A stretch of 64,000 nt of DNA from Streptomyces sp. TG1A-60 (GTDB lineage Bacteria; Actinomycetota; Actinomycetes; Streptomycetales; Streptomycetaceae), in assembly GCF_037201975.1 (NCBI RefSeq), contig NZ_CP147520.1, positions 5,828,001 to 5,892,000 on the forward strand, read 5' to 3'. The first letter of the stretch is position 1; every line of letters begins with the position of its first letter. The notes below the pieces were generated by a model. The model was not told where the DNA came from, did not search any database, and saw nothing but the letters and a program-made list of their open reading frames with translations. Position numbers and translations under genes: made by a program. Below are positions 29,545 to 39,829 of this stretch, in pieces.

Positions 29545-30000
29545 TCAGGCCGCCACGGGTGCCTCGCGCGTGGCCTTCTGGTCCGTGGACGAGGCCTGGC
29601 GCCTGGTGAGGAACTGGTCGAGGCCGAGCGCCCCGGAACCGGTGAAGACCAGGAGGAACATGGCCCAGCAGTAGAGGGCCGCGCCCTCGCCGCCGTTCTC
29701 GATCGGCCACAGGCCCCCCGGCTGGTGCACCTTGAAGTACGCGTAGGCCATCGCACCGGAGGCGATGAACGCCGCGAAGCGGGTGCCGAGGCCGAGAAGC
29801 ACCAGAGCGCCGCCGACGAGTTGGATGACGGACGCGTACCAGCCGGGCCAGGTGCCGGCCGAGACGGTGGCACCCTGCCCGTCCACACCACCGAGGACGC
29901 CGAAGAGGCTCCGGACGCCGTGGCAGGTGAAGAGCAGGCCGATGACGATGCGGAACAGACCGAGGACGTATGGCTGGGCGCTGTTGAGGCGTCCGGTCAT
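29545..30000 (-). CDS. DoxX family membrane protein
   Basis: This 151-residue protein with four hydrophobic segments matches DoxX: GLFRIVIGLLFTCHGVRSLFG at the start, then WYASVIQLVGGALVLLGLGTR, AAFIASGAMAYAYFKVHQP and ALYCWAMFLLVFTGSGALGLDQ. DoxX proteins are linked to oxidative stress and membrane redox complexes, for example with SodA and SseA in mycobacteria. ATG 30000 follows AAGGAG. A candidate iron-box lies about 80 bases upstream. Confidence 0.92.
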   Translation of the reverse strand: MTGRLNSAQPYVLGLFRIVIGLLFTCHGVRSLFGVLGGVDGQGATVSAGTWPGWYASVIQLVGGALVLLGLGTRFAAFIASGAMAYAYFKVHQPGGLWPIENGGEGAALYCWAMFLLVFTGSGALGLDQFLTRRQASSTDQKATREAPVAA

Positions 30001-30075
30001 CGTGGGGACTCCTTCGGTGGTGACCCGGTCCGCGTGCGACCGGTGGGGACGGTTGTTACCAGTGAGTCACCTACG

Positions 30076-30094
30076 TTAGGCAGGGCTAATCAAT
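30076..30094 (-). promoter_or_regulatory. Candidate DmdR/IdeR iron-box upstream of doxX
   Basis: TTAGGCAGGGCTAATCAAT matches about 13 of 19 positions of the Streptomyces iron-box TTAGGTTAGGCTAACCTAA. It overlaps the last codon of the FAD/NAD(P) gene and lies 76 bases upstream of the doxX start. The match is moderate. Confidence 0.35.
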
Positions 30095-32128
30095 ACTTTC
30101 AAGTTCAACATCTGGCCAGGTGTTCGCCTGCGCCTGAGGGCTTTCCCCGCATGTCGTCGCACGTAGAACCGCTCGCGCCACGGCATCCGCATCCGAAAGA
30201 GTGACCGAATCCACCCCTGGGCGGGCGCCCGCGGCCGTCACCCAGTGCACCCCTTCCGTGGGAACCCCGAACGCGAATCGCCGTGTGTGTGCGACACCTT
30301 GACGGTCTATCAGGTGATACGGCCGGTGCGTCACGTCCAGTCCGCCCGTTTCGTACCCGTCCACCAGGTGCGGACGGCACCCTCCCTCCCTCAGCAGGCT
30401 CGCGAGCAGGTCGTCGGCGGTCCTGCGCAGGTCCGGCTCCGGAAGGCGGGCCTCGACGACGGTCGTCACCCGGACCGCCGACCCCGGCACATCGGGCGAG
30501 TGCGCCAGCCAGGCCCCGCCCTCCGGCCGTACCTCGAGGCGCGGGCCGAGCACCGTCAGCACGCCCGCCTCGACCAGCGCGGACATCTCCTCGATACGGC
30601 TGCGGGGCGGGCCGATGGACAGGAACGCGTTCAGCGGCGTGTACCAGCGGTCCAGATGCTCCCGGCGTGACGCCCCCGCCAGTCCGCCGTGGTCCACGAT
30701 CAGCCGCAGTTCGTTCCGCAGGTCCCGCAGCACGTCCAGCGCCGCCTTCAGCGGACCCTCGACGTTCCCGAGCGCCGCCTGCGCGGCGTCCTCCCGCAGA
30801 TATCCCAGCAGCCAGTCCTGCCAGGCCCGCGGGCCCGTGAACACCCGTCCCGTGTACGGCCGTGAGATCCGGTCCCACGACCACCGGTCGGCCTCCACGA
30901 CCCCGAACTCGTCCAGGACGGCGGCCTCTTGGGCCGAGCGGTGGGGTACGGCGAGGAAACGGTCGCGGAAGCGGCCGAGGGGCGCGTCGGCGCAGGAGGG
31001 GCCGAAGGCCCCGCAGCACGCGGCCGGGACCCCCGACGCCCCCAGCACCCCCTCGTAGTAGACCGTTTCGACCTCCTTGGCCACCAGCGGCCATATCTCC
31101 GCGAGGAAGTCCGGCGCCTCCCCGGAGTCCGCGCGCTTGCGGAAGCCGGTGATCACCTCGGAGGTCAGGACGAGCGGGGTGTGGCGGCCGTAGGGGCCCT
31201 TGGCGTTGTCGCCGCGCGCCTGGTACGGGACGCCGCGCCGGGAGCCCGCGTACAGGCGCGGCTCGCGGCCCGAGGGGACGTACCGCAGCCGCCCCTTCCC
31301 GCCGCCTTCGCCACCCCCGTCGTCGTGTACGAAGAGGCCGCCCCGGCCGGTCGTCAGCAGGGCCATGTGATCGAAGAAGTTGAGGCCGAGGCCCCGAAGG
31401 AGGACCGGCTCGCCCGGGGTGACGGGGGAGAGGTCGAGGTCGGCCGGGTTGGCGGGCGGGAAGTGGCGCAGGCCGTGGCGGGCGGCGTACGCGGTCAGGC
31501 CCCGTGCCGCCTCGTCCGGGACCGTGGGGAGGTGGCCCTGGGTGAGGACCACGGCGGCGAGGCCGGTCAGGACACGGCCGGTGGCGAGGGTCAGCCGCTG
31601 GCTGCCGTCGGGGGCGTCGTCGAGGCGGACCGCGCGGGTGCCGTGGACCTCGACCCGGATCTCGGGCGGCGCGCCCCGCACCACCTCGGCGAAGACCCAC
31701 TCCAGGTAGCGGCCGTACCGGGCCCGGGTCGGATAGTCGTCGGGCCCCGGCCCGCCCGCCGCGCCCACCCCGTCCACCGCACCCGGATCTCCCGGGTTTC
31801 CCCGATCTCCCGGCCCGCCCGCCGCGCCGGTCGCCCACTCGTACAGGCTCGGGCCCGGCCGTATCGGACCCGAGCAGTCCACGCTGTCGTCGGTGAAGAG
31901 GGTGACCTGGGAGGCCACGGTGTTCATCAGCAGGTGGGGGGACTGGTCGGTGCGCCACACCTGGCCCGGGCCCGGCGGCGCGGGGTCGACGACGTGGACG
32001 GTCAGGCGGGTGCCGGGGCGGAGCAGTTCGGGGGCTGAGGCGCAGAGGCGCTCCAGGACGCTGGTGCCACGAGGGCCGGCGCCGACGAGAGCGATGCCGA
32101 TGCCACTGATCCCTAGCAAATCGGACAA
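30086..32128 (-). CDS. FAD/NAD(P)-binding protein (NAD_binding_9 type)
   Basis: This protein of about 680 residues starts with a dinucleotide motif GIALVGAGPRGTSVLERL and continues LLMNTVASQVTLFTDDS, VVLTQGH and LLRGLGLNFFDHMALLT, which are typical of the FAD-NAD(P) family related to ornithine/lysine N-hydroxylases but lacking a clear hydroxylase context. Low-complexity Gly/Pro insertions lie near residues 125-150 and 330-345. Start: TTG 32128, nine bases after ACGGGAG, is favoured because the family begins just before the Rossmann motif; an upstream extension of up to 60 residues to 32308 is possible. It follows the PhoD gene by about 200 bases. Substrate unknown. Confidence 0.8.
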   Translation of the reverse strand: MSDLLGISGIGIALVGAGPRGTSVLERLCASAPELLRPGTRLTVHVVDPAPPGPGQVWRTDQSPHLLMNTVASQVTLFTDDSVDCSGPIRPGPSLYEWATGAAGGPGDRGNPGDPGAVDGVGAAGGPGPDDYPTRARYGRYLEWVFAEVVRGAPPEIRVEVHGTRAVRLDDAPDGSQRLTLATGRVLTGLAAVVLTQGHLPTVPDEAARGLTAYAARHGLRHFPPANPADLDLSPVTPGEPVLLRGLGLNFFDHMALLTTGRGGLFVHDDGGGEGGGKGRLRYVPSGREPRLYAGSRRGVPYQARGDNAKGPYGRHTPLVLTSEVITGFRKRADSGEAPDFLAEIWPLVAKEVETVYYEGVLGASGVPAACCGAFGPSCADAPLGRFRDRFLAVPHRSAQEAAVLDEFGVVEADRWSWDRISRPYTGRVFTGPRAWQDWLLGYLREDAAQAALGNVEGPLKAALDVLRDLRNELRLIVDHGGLAGASRREHLDRWYTPLNAFLSIGPPRSRIEEMSALVEAGVLTVLGPRLEVRPEGGAWLAHSPDVPGSAVRVTTVVEARLPEPDLRRTADDLLASLLREGGCRPHLVDGYETGGLDVTHRPYHLIDRQGVAHTRRFAFGVPTEGVHWVTAAGARPGVDSVTLSDADAVARAVLRATTCGESPQAQANTWPDVELESID

Positions 32129-32326
32129 GGGTGGTAACTCCCGTGCGATTGGGGCGCATCGTGGGGCGCGGTGCGGCGGACCGTCCGCCGGGAAGCGGAC
32201 GGTCCGCCTCATCATGCCGTCGTACGCGACGGGGGCAGAGCTTGGGCACCCCTCGGGAACGCCGGGTGTGGGATGCCTCACGAGCATCTCGGACAACAGG
32301 GGTGACAACCGTGCGCAATCGGCGTA

Positions 32327-33976
<1,650 letters not shown>

Positions 33977-34062
33977 CGGCGATCACCTTCCTCCGTCGCC
34001 CCGTACGGTACGGAACGACCGGGGTGGGTGGGGAGGTTCCGGGGCCACGGCTTCGAGCCGGT

Positions 34063-34707
34063 TCAGCAGTTGGCCAGGTGACCGGTGAGCGCGCTCTTCT
34101 CGGCGGAGTCGACCGAGAGGTCGTAGTAGTACTTCACCTGGACCCAGGCGCGGACGTACGTGCAGGTGTACGCGGAGCGCGAGGGCATCCACTCGGCCGG
34201 GTCCCTGTCGCCCTTCGACTGGTTCACGTTGTCCGTGACGGCGATGAGCTGAGGGCGGGTCAGGTCGTTGGCGAAGTTCCGGCGCTGGGTGCCGCTCCAG
34301 CTGCCGGCGCCGGAGTCCCAGGCCTCGGCCAGCGGTACCAGGTGGTCGATGTCCAGGTCGGAGGCGGCGGTCCAGGTGGCGCCGTCGTACGGGGAGTACC
34401 AGCTGCCGCTGGTGGCGGCGCAGGCGGAGCTGGTGACGACGTTCGTGCCGTCGCGCTTGAGGACGGTCTCGCGGGTGTTGCAGGTCCCGCTGATGGTGAT
34501 CCAGTGGTTGAACAGGTCCCGGCTGTACCCGGTGCGGTTCTCGCTCGTCACGTCCAGGGCGGCGAGGTAGGACCGGGCGGTGGCGGCGCTGACCGGGGTC
34601 GGGAGGGCGGCGGAGGCGGTCGGGGCGTGGAAGAGCGCGGCGGAGGCTATCAGTCCGCTGAGCGCCGCGAGTATGTTCACTCGTCGACGCGCGTAGAACC
34701 TGCGCAT
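34063..34707 (-). CDS. Secreted HNH nuclease family protein (DUF1524)
   Basis: This 214-residue protein has an N-terminal signal peptide (RRR, hydrophobic core, cleavage after TASA at about residue 33). The mature part matches the DUF1524/GmrSD-C-like HNH family: LDIDHLVPLAEAWDSG holds the catalytic Asp-His, and a later Asn/His-type loop is NVNQSKGDRDPAEWMP. Two Cys pairs (TCNTRE/SSACAAT and YTCTYV/LANC) fit extracellular disulfides. ATG 34707 follows AAGGAG at six bases. Secreted HNH nucleases of this type are frequent in Streptomyces and may degrade environmental DNA. Confidence 0.92.
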   Translation of the reverse strand: MRRFYARRRVNILAALSGLIASAALFHAPTASAALPTPVSAATARSYLAALDVTSENRTGYSRDLFNHWITISGTCNTRETVLKRDGTNVVTSSACAATSGSWYSPYDGATWTAASDLDIDHLVPLAEAWDSGAGSWSGTQRRNFANDLTRPQLIAVTDNVNQSKGDRDPAEWMPSRSAYTCTYVRAWVQVKYYYDLSVDSAEKSALTGHLANC

Positions 34708-35121
34708 GTGAACTCCTTGTGGGGCCGGGGGCGTTGGGGTGCGAGCGATTGAAGGGTCGCGTCGCGGTGTTACCGGCGGATGTTCGTCTGGTGAGAAGCT
34801 AGTGACGTGTGCATGACGCGACAAGGGTTGCGGCCGTGATCGGTGGACGGTGAGTGCGCGGCGAGTGGCCGGGGCGGGGACGGGAAGCGGGGCCGGGGCA
34901 GGGGTGGTTCGGTGCCGGGGACGGCGCGTGAGTGGTTCCGGGACCGGCCGGGAAGTGGTCCTGTGGCGGGTTCGGGGTTCGGCCCCCGGGTGGTCCGGGG
35001 ACGGCCGGCCGGGAGGCGGTCCTGATGGGGCCGGGCCTTGGCGGGGGTGGTCGGTGACGCGGGCGGGGATCGGCCCGGAGGTGGCCTCGGGATCGGCGCG
35101 GGGGTGTCGCGTACGATGGGT
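34708..35121. other. GC-rich low-complexity gap
   Basis: This 414-base stretch between the nuclease promoter and the riboswitch is a run of GGCCGGGG/CGGGGACGG-type sequence. Long open frames through it are Arg/Gly/Pro low-complexity with no ribosome-binding site. The promoter for the riboswitch transcript should lie at its right end (TACGAT near 35112). Confidence 0.4.
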
Positions 35122-35238
35122 GGCGCAGAAGGGGAGTAGCTCTACGCCGGACCGTCGACACACTGCTCAGCTCGTCTGAGCCGGCGCCCGGAGGCAGGTT
35201 CCGTGATCACGGGGCCCGCCAGCGAGACCTTCGGCAAG
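35122..35238 (+). ncRNA. yybP-ykoY (manganese) riboswitch
   Basis: The conserved elements are present in order: AAGGGGAGTAGC (35129-35140), CGTCGACA in the internal loop, a GCCCGGAGGC stretch, and the closing GCGAGACCTT (35222-35231). GAAGG at 35128-35132 pairs with CCTTC at 35228-35232 to form P1. This aptamer class senses Mn2+ and usually turns on export genes. It stands about 140 bases upstream of a GDT1-family gene, one of its canonical targets. Confidence 0.85.
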
Positions 35239-35379
35239 CAGTGCGCCGTCCGTGCCGTTCGTTCGGCACGGGCCGTCCGTCCCGTGCCGTCCGGCGCGGG
35301 TGACCGTGTGCTGCCGTGCCGAGGTGTCGCGTCAGCGGTTGATTTCTCTCGGTGGGGCGGCCCGACCGATTGAGGAACC

Positions 35380-35967
35380 TTGATCAGCTTCAGTGTCACG
35401 GCGCTCGTCTTCGGCGTCGTCCTCCTCGCCGAACTCCCCGACAAGACCGCGCTGGCCGGTCTCGTCCTCGGCACGCGCTATCGCGCCTCGTACGTCTTCG
35501 CCGGTGTCGCGGCGGCGTTCGCCGTCCATGTCGCGCTGGCGGTGGCGGCGGGGAGCGTGCTCACGCTGCTGCCGCAGCAGATCGTGCACGCGGTGACGGG
35601 TGTGCTCTTCCTCGGCGGCGCGGCGGTGCTGCTGAGGACGAAGGGCGGGGCCGACGACGACGCGGAGATCCGGCGGCCCGAGGACCAGGGCTTCTGGAAG
35701 GTCTCGGGGGCGGGCTTCATGCTCATCCTGGTCGCCGAGTTCGGGGACCTGACCCAGATCATGACCGCGAACCTCGCGGCCCGTTACGACGATCCGCTCT
35801 CCGTCGGGCTCGGGGCGGTGCTCGCGCTGTGGGCCGTGGCCGGGCTCGGCATCCTCGGCGGCAGGGCGCTGATGAAGCGGGTGCCGCTGAAGCTGATCAC
35901 GCGGATCGCCGCCGTGCTGATGGTGGGGCTCGGTGTGTGGAGTCTGTGGGAGGCCGTGACGGGATGA
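35380..35967 (+). CDS. GDT1/UPF0016 family Mn2+/Ca2+ transporter
   Basis: This 195-residue protein has six hydrophobic segments in two repeats, each carrying the acidic family motif E-x-G-D-(K/R)-(T/S): AELPDKTALAGLVLG (about 17-31) and AEFGDLTQIMTANLA (about 119-133). Here the first motif has Pro for Gly, and the second Leu for Lys. Homologues (TMEM165, MneA/MneP type) move Mn2+ or Ca2+ out of the cytoplasm. Start: TTG 35380 behind TGAGGAA. The upstream riboswitch makes Mn2+-induced expression very likely. It is a single gene. Confidence 0.9.
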   Translation: MISFSVTALVFGVVLLAELPDKTALAGLVLGTRYRASYVFAGVAAAFAVHVALAVAAGSVLTLLPQQIVHAVTGVLFLGGAAVLLRTKGGADDDAEIRRPEDQGFWKVSGAGFMLILVAEFGDLTQIMTANLAARYDDPLSVGLGAVLALWAVAGLGILGGRALMKRVPLKLITRIAAVLMVGLGVWSLWEAVTG

Positions 35968-36189
35968 GGGAAGGGGGTGGCGGAGAGCCGCGCTCTTTTG
36001 TACCGTAGAGAAACAAAGTGGCTCCCGCCCGCACTCCCTGACCGGCGGGCGGGGCCGCCTTGTCCCTCCGGGGCCGCCCGGTCCTCGCGGACCAGGGCTC
36101 CTGGCCGGAATTCAAGGCCTGGGGCCTGGGACTCGGGGCTTCCGGGTCCGACCGGTCGTGGCCCCCTTTCCCGCGCCTTGGAGCTGCTG

Positions 36190-36855
36190 ATGACGGCCAC
36201 CACCGTTCTGACCGCCCGCGCCCTCCTGCTGGACATGGACGGCACCCTCGTCAACTCGGACGCCGCCGTCGAGCGCGTCTGGCGGCGCTGGGCCGAGCGG
36301 CACGGGCTGGACGGCACCGAGATCATGCAGGTCGTGCACGGCCGCCAGGGCTACGCCACGATGGCCGTACTCCTGCCCGACCGGCCCATGGAGCAGAACC
36401 TCGCGGACGACGCGCGGATGCTGGCCGAGGAGACCGCCGACGTGGACGGTGTCGTCCCGGTACCCGGCGCGCCGGAGTTCCTCGCCTCCCTCGTCACCGC
36501 CGGGGTGCCGCACGCCCTGGTGACCTCGGCGAACGTCCCGCTGTCCACGGCCCGGATGGCCGCGGCCGGGCTGGCGCTGCCCGGGGTGCGCGTCACCGCC
36601 GAGTCGGTCGGCGCGAGCAAGCCGGACCCCGAGGGCTTCCTGAAGGGGGCCGCCGAGCTGGGTGTCGCGCCCGAGCAGTGCGTCGTCTTCGAGGACTCCG
36701 GGGCCGGGATCGAGGCCGGGCGGGCCGCGGGGATGCGGGTCGTGGGGGTCGGGCAGCGGGCGCGGTTCCACGGGCCCGACGTGGTGGCGCCCGACCTGCG
36801 GGCGGTGCGCGTGGAGGCGGCCGGGGGCGGGCTGGTCCGGCTGCACGTCGGGTAG
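36190..36855 (+). CDS. HAD hydrolase, beta-phosphoglucomutase-like
   Basis: This 221-residue protein has HAD motif I LLLDMDGTLVNSD (DxDGT), motif II LVTSAN, motif III in GASKPDPEGF (Lys) and motif IV FEDSGAGIEAG. A C1 helical cap lies between (about 18-85). The set fits the DhaK/GPP-type phosphatase or sugar phosphatase subgroup. ATG 36190 is at the start of the fold; no strong ribosome-binding site is visible except GGAGCTG. It lies about 220 bases after the GDT1 gene. Substrate unknown. Confidence 0.9.
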   Translation: MTATTVLTARALLLDMDGTLVNSDAAVERVWRRWAERHGLDGTEIMQVVHGRQGYATMAVLLPDRPMEQNLADDARMLAEETADVDGVVPVPGAPEFLASLVTAGVPHALVTSANVPLSTARMAAAGLALPGVRVTAESVGASKPDPEGFLKGAAELGVAPEQCVVFEDSGAGIEAGRAAGMRVVGVGQRARFHGPDVVAPDLRAVRVEAAGGGLVRLHVG

Positions 36856-36934
36856 GGGCGGGCCGCCGTTCGGGTGCGGCCGTTTCCTCCTGCCCAGGCG
36901 TCGTCGGCGGCCGACCGTTCCCTCGGCCGACGGC

Positions 36935-36956
36935 TGCGGGGGCCAAGTCGCCCCCG
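36935..36956. terminator. Convergent-gap hairpin
   Basis: GCGGGGGC (36935-36942) and GCCCCCGC (36949-36956) form an 8-bp perfect stem with a six-base loop between the HAD gene and the convergent MhuD-like gene. Confidence 0.55.
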
Positions 36957-37021
36957 CCCGGCGGCTGTTACGTGGCCGTCGGCGGGGGGCGGTGGTCGGT
37001 TCGAGGCGCTCGGGGCGGTCG

Positions 37022-37342
37022 TCAGGCCTCGGTCTTCGGGCCCGTCTGCTGGAGGACCTCGAAGGTCCAGACGGACGAGCCGGAGGCGGCCGGCTTGGGG
37101 CGCTCGCCGCCGCCCTGGTGGGCCTGCTTCATGGGGCCCTCCATCCACGCCTGGAAGGCGGCCTCGTCGCGCCAGCGGGTGTAGACGAGGTAGTTGTCGG
37201 TGCCGTCGACGGGGCGCAGCAGCTCGAACCACTCGAAGCCGTCCGAGTTCTCGACCACCCCGGCGCGGGAAGCGAAGCGCTTCTCCAGCACCTCGCGCTG
37301 CTCGACTGGGACCGTGAGGACATTGATCTTGACGATGCTCAT
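37022..37342 (-). CDS. MhuD-like heme-degrading monooxygenase
   Basis: This 106-residue ABM-fold protein begins MSIVKINVLTVPVEQ and aligns end to end with mycobacterial MhuD as I remember it. The three MhuD active-site residues fall at identical numbers: Asn7 (KIN), Trp66 (EAAFQAW) and His75 (KQAH). ENSDGFEWFELLRPV is also typical. MhuD opens heme to release iron, making mycobilin rather than biliverdin; whether this protein does so is inference. ATG 37342 follows AGGATGAAG. It is a single gene with no heme transporter or iron-box visible next to it. Confidence 0.88.
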   Translation of the reverse strand: MSIVKINVLTVPVEQREVLEKRFASRAGVVENSDGFEWFELLRPVDGTDNYLVYTRWRDEAAFQAWMEGPMKQAHQGGGERPKPAASGSSVWTFEVLQQTGPKTEA

Positions 37343-37460
37343 GGCTTCATCCTGCATCACGCACCGCTGGAGGGCGCGCGCCGACCCCCACGGGTTGCCC
37401 AGCGCCCAAGTCGTTTCGTCGGCTGTCCGTCGGCTGGTGGGCGTCCGTCGGCCCCGGCGG

Positions 37461-38735
37461 TCACGGTTCCTTCGTCTCGGACTCCAGTTGGCCACAGGTC
37501 ACCGGGCCGTAGACGCCCGGCTCGTCCTGTTCCTTCCCGATGCCACGGATGTTCTGGTAGAAGAGGACGGCCTGTTCGACCTGGCTGTCGTAGTACTGGT
37601 CGATGTCGCCGTTGTAGATGCCCAACTGGTGCAGCCGCAGTTGGAGTTCGGTGACCTCGGGGCCGCTGTCGCCGGGGCGCAGCGTCTGGGGCGCCGCGAG
37701 CCGGCTGCCCGACTCCTCCACGCCGGCGGCCGACGAGTCGGCGGAGTCGTCGGAGGCATCGGCGCTGGGCGTGCTCTGCGGCGGGGCCGCCGAGGCGGAC
37801 GCCGACGGTGAGCCGGACGGCTCCGAGGGCGACGGGGAAGGGGACGGGCTCTTCGTCGGGCTCGGCGGCGGGGCGTTGCCCGGCGGCGCCGGCGCGGGTG
37901 CTCGGCCCCCGCCCGCCCCGGACGGCTTCACCGGCGACGCGCCCCCGTCGGGGTCGGTGTCCGGCGCGCTCGCCCGCAGATCCTCCGGCAGCGCGCGGTC
38001 CCGCTCGGGCGCGTCGTAGGAGAACAGCCCACTCGCGAGTCCGGCGGCCGTCAGGACCCCCGCGGCGGCGGTGCCCGCGAGGGCGGCGACGACTCCCGTA
38101 CGGCGGCGCCGCCGACGCCTCGCGTGCCGCATCGCGGAGGAGACGGGGGAGACGGGGGAGGTGGGAGGACCGGACACGGTGGAGGGGCCCGAGGTGGCAG
38201 GGGACGCGAAGGGTGTGAGGGCCGTAGCGGTGGCCCCTGGGCCCGACGAAGCGCCGAACCCGTTCGCGCCCGCTTCCCCGCCCCGCTGCTCGAACGGCCG
38301 TACGTCCATGGCGCCCGGCCCTGCCGCGCTCGCCGTCGTGGTCATCGGCGTGCGCACGGCCATGGGCATGGGCGTCGTCGGAGTGTGGTCGAACCCGGGA
38401 GTGCCCGACCCGGGCGTACTGGCCCCCGGCCGCGCCCGACCCTGCTGAATCGTTAAGGCTTCATCGCTCGCGGGGTCTCCGGCTTTTCCGGGGCCCGCGT
38501 AGTACCCGCGGTGCCCGCCATGCGCGCCGCCCTGGTGATGCTGGTGGTTCTCGTCCCCCAACTCCACATACGGCCGTATCCGGAGGGGGTCGAAGTCCTC
38601 CGCGGCTGCCGCCTCGGCTGAGCGGGTTTCGAGGAGGGCCTCGGAGGCGCGGCGGCCACACGGGCAGGACGGTGTGCCGTCCGATGCCCGGGGTGTGAAG
38701 CACTCCGGGCATATGTGGCTGTTCGGTTCACTCAC
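37461..38735 (-). CDS. Membrane protein with N-terminal zinc ribbon and C-terminal peptidoglycan-binding domain
   Basis: This 424-residue protein has an N-terminal zinc-ribbon (ICPECFTPRA ... SCPCGRRAS). A long cytoplasmic Gly/Pro/Thr-rich disordered stretch follows, then a basic run HARRRRRRR before a single membrane helix (TGVVAALAGTAAAGVLTAAG). An extracytoplasmic Pro/Ser linker (PSPTKSPSPSPSPSEPSG) leads to a PG_binding_1 domain (about 355-424: LRPGDSGPEVTELQLRLHQL). It therefore ties a cytoplasmic zinc ribbon to the wall. Streptomyces has many paralogues. The start is GTG 38735. Divergent from the 39072 gene. Confidence 0.88.
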   Translation of the reverse strand: MSEPNSHICPECFTPRASDGTPSCPCGRRASEALLETRSAEAAAAEDFDPLRIRPYVELGDENHQHHQGGAHGGHRGYYAGPGKAGDPASDEALTIQQGRARPGASTPGSGTPGFDHTPTTPMPMAVRTPMTTTASAAGPGAMDVRPFEQRGGEAGANGFGASSGPGATATALTPFASPATSGPSTVSGPPTSPVSPVSSAMRHARRRRRRRTGVVAALAGTAAAGVLTAAGLASGLFSYDAPERDRALPEDLRASAPDTDPDGGASPVKPSGAGGGRAPAPAPPGNAPPPSPTKSPSPSPSPSEPSGSPSASASAAPPQSTPSADASDDSADSSAAGVEESGSRLAAPQTLRPGDSGPEVTELQLRLHQLGIYNGDIDQYYDSQVEQAVLFYQNIRGIGKEQDEPGVYGPVTCGQLESETKEP

Positions 38736-39071
38736 GTGTGGTCCCTCCCCGCGAAGACTTCAGAGTTTAAGCAAATGATCGCCACGGAATCTTCCAGGCA
38801 CCTCAGGAATCACGGGTTCCGGAAAACCTCGACAGGTCATAACCGGTCACACCAACCACGATGGAAGGGAAAGCGGAGGATGGGGAGACTGAGGACGCCC
38901 TCAACGCGTGAGGCCCCGGTCGACGCGTGAGGCCCTCTGTCTCGGCCGCTGACGAACGGCGGCCCGCCCTCCTCCGACGCTTGCCGTTTGAACGAAGTCG
39001 TTCGGGCAACTCGGTGCGCAAGGCGGCCCGGTGGGGCGAGAAGCCCGGGCCGAGGACTCTGGAAGGCATTC
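38736..39071. promoter_or_regulatory. Divergent promoter region with 13-bp direct repeat
   Basis: There is no gene in these 336 bases. The left end (38755-38870) is clearly AT-richer, as expected for a promoter. Two direct copies of ACGCGTGAGGCCC lie at 38904-38916 and 38923-38935, 19 bases apart. Confidence 0.4.
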
Positions 39072-39824
39072 ATGTCCACAGGCTTGATCATCGCTTTGAT
39101 CGTGATCGTGGCGGCCGTGGTCGTCGTGGCGGCCGTCCTGACCCTGCGTGCCCGTGGCGGTGCGAATGGCGGCGGATCGTTGAAGCGGCGTTTCGGACCC
39201 GAGTACGACCGGACCGTGGCACGCCATGACGGTGACGAGCGGGCCGCCACGCGGGAACTCGCGGAGCGGGTGAAGCGGCACGGCTCGATGGAGAAGAGGG
39301 CGCTGCCCGGCGCGGAGCGCGAACGGTACGAGTCCCGCTGGGCGGCGGCCCAGGAACGCTTCGTCGACTCGCCCCGTGAGGCGGTCGCGGAGGCGGACCG
39401 GCTGCTCTCCGAGCTGGCCGCGGCGCGCGGCTTCCCGGACGGCGGTCGCTACGAGACCCAGCTGGAGGCGCTCTCCGTCCACCACGGCCCCCACGTGCAC
39501 GGCTACCGCCGGGTGCACCTCGCGGCGCACGGCACCGGCGACACGGCCGAGGGCCGCGCGGGTACCGCCGACGGCGTCGCTCCCGGCACCGGTACGGAGG
39601 AGATGCGCGAGGCCATGATCGAGGCCCGCGCGCTGTTCGACGATCTGGTGGCACCGGACCGCCGGGACGCGCGGTCGGACCGTGACGGCCGCGCCGAGCG
39701 CGACGGCCTGGGCCACCGCGACGGCAAGGCGCGGCGCGACGAGCGCGACGGGACGGCCCCCGGCGGCCGGCACCGGTCCCATCTGCCATGGGCGCCCACC
39801 AGGCGCCACGCGAAGGGGAGTTGA
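39072..39824 (+). CDS. Single-pass membrane protein, member 1 of a paralogous pair
   Basis: This 250-residue protein starts MSTGLIIALIVIVAAVVVVA, a clear N-terminal membrane anchor, followed by a cytoplasmic helical region. The core RWAAAQERFVDSPREAVAEA continues to DRLLSELAAARGFP and closely resembles the core of the next gene. The C-terminal tail is a repetitive Asp/Arg/Gly stretch (SDRDGRAERDGLGHRDGKAR). ATG 39072 is at the start of the membrane helix. The next gene starts five bases after its stop, so they are co-translated. No known enzyme motif; function unknown. Confidence 0.8.
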   Translation: MSTGLIIALIVIVAAVVVVAAVLTLRARGGANGGGSLKRRFGPEYDRTVARHDGDERAATRELAERVKRHGSMEKRALPGAERERYESRWAAAQERFVDSPREAVAEADRLLSELAAARGFPDGGRYETQLEALSVHHGPHVHGYRRVHLAAHGTGDTAEGRAGTADGVAPGTGTEEMREAMIEARALFDDLVAPDRRDARSDRDGRAERDGLGHRDGKARRDERDGTAPGGRHRSHLPWAPTRRHAKGS

Positions 39825-39829
39825 GGGGG

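Noticed and set aside
29405..29674. Short plus-strand frame with a hydrophobic start (MVPGMALALTTAVFTATGAG)
   Set aside because: No ribosome-binding site, and it runs antisense through the C-terminal half of doxX.
34850..35179. Plus-strand open frame before the GDT1 gene
   Set aside because: GC-rich low-complexity translation overlapping the riboswitch; no start signal.
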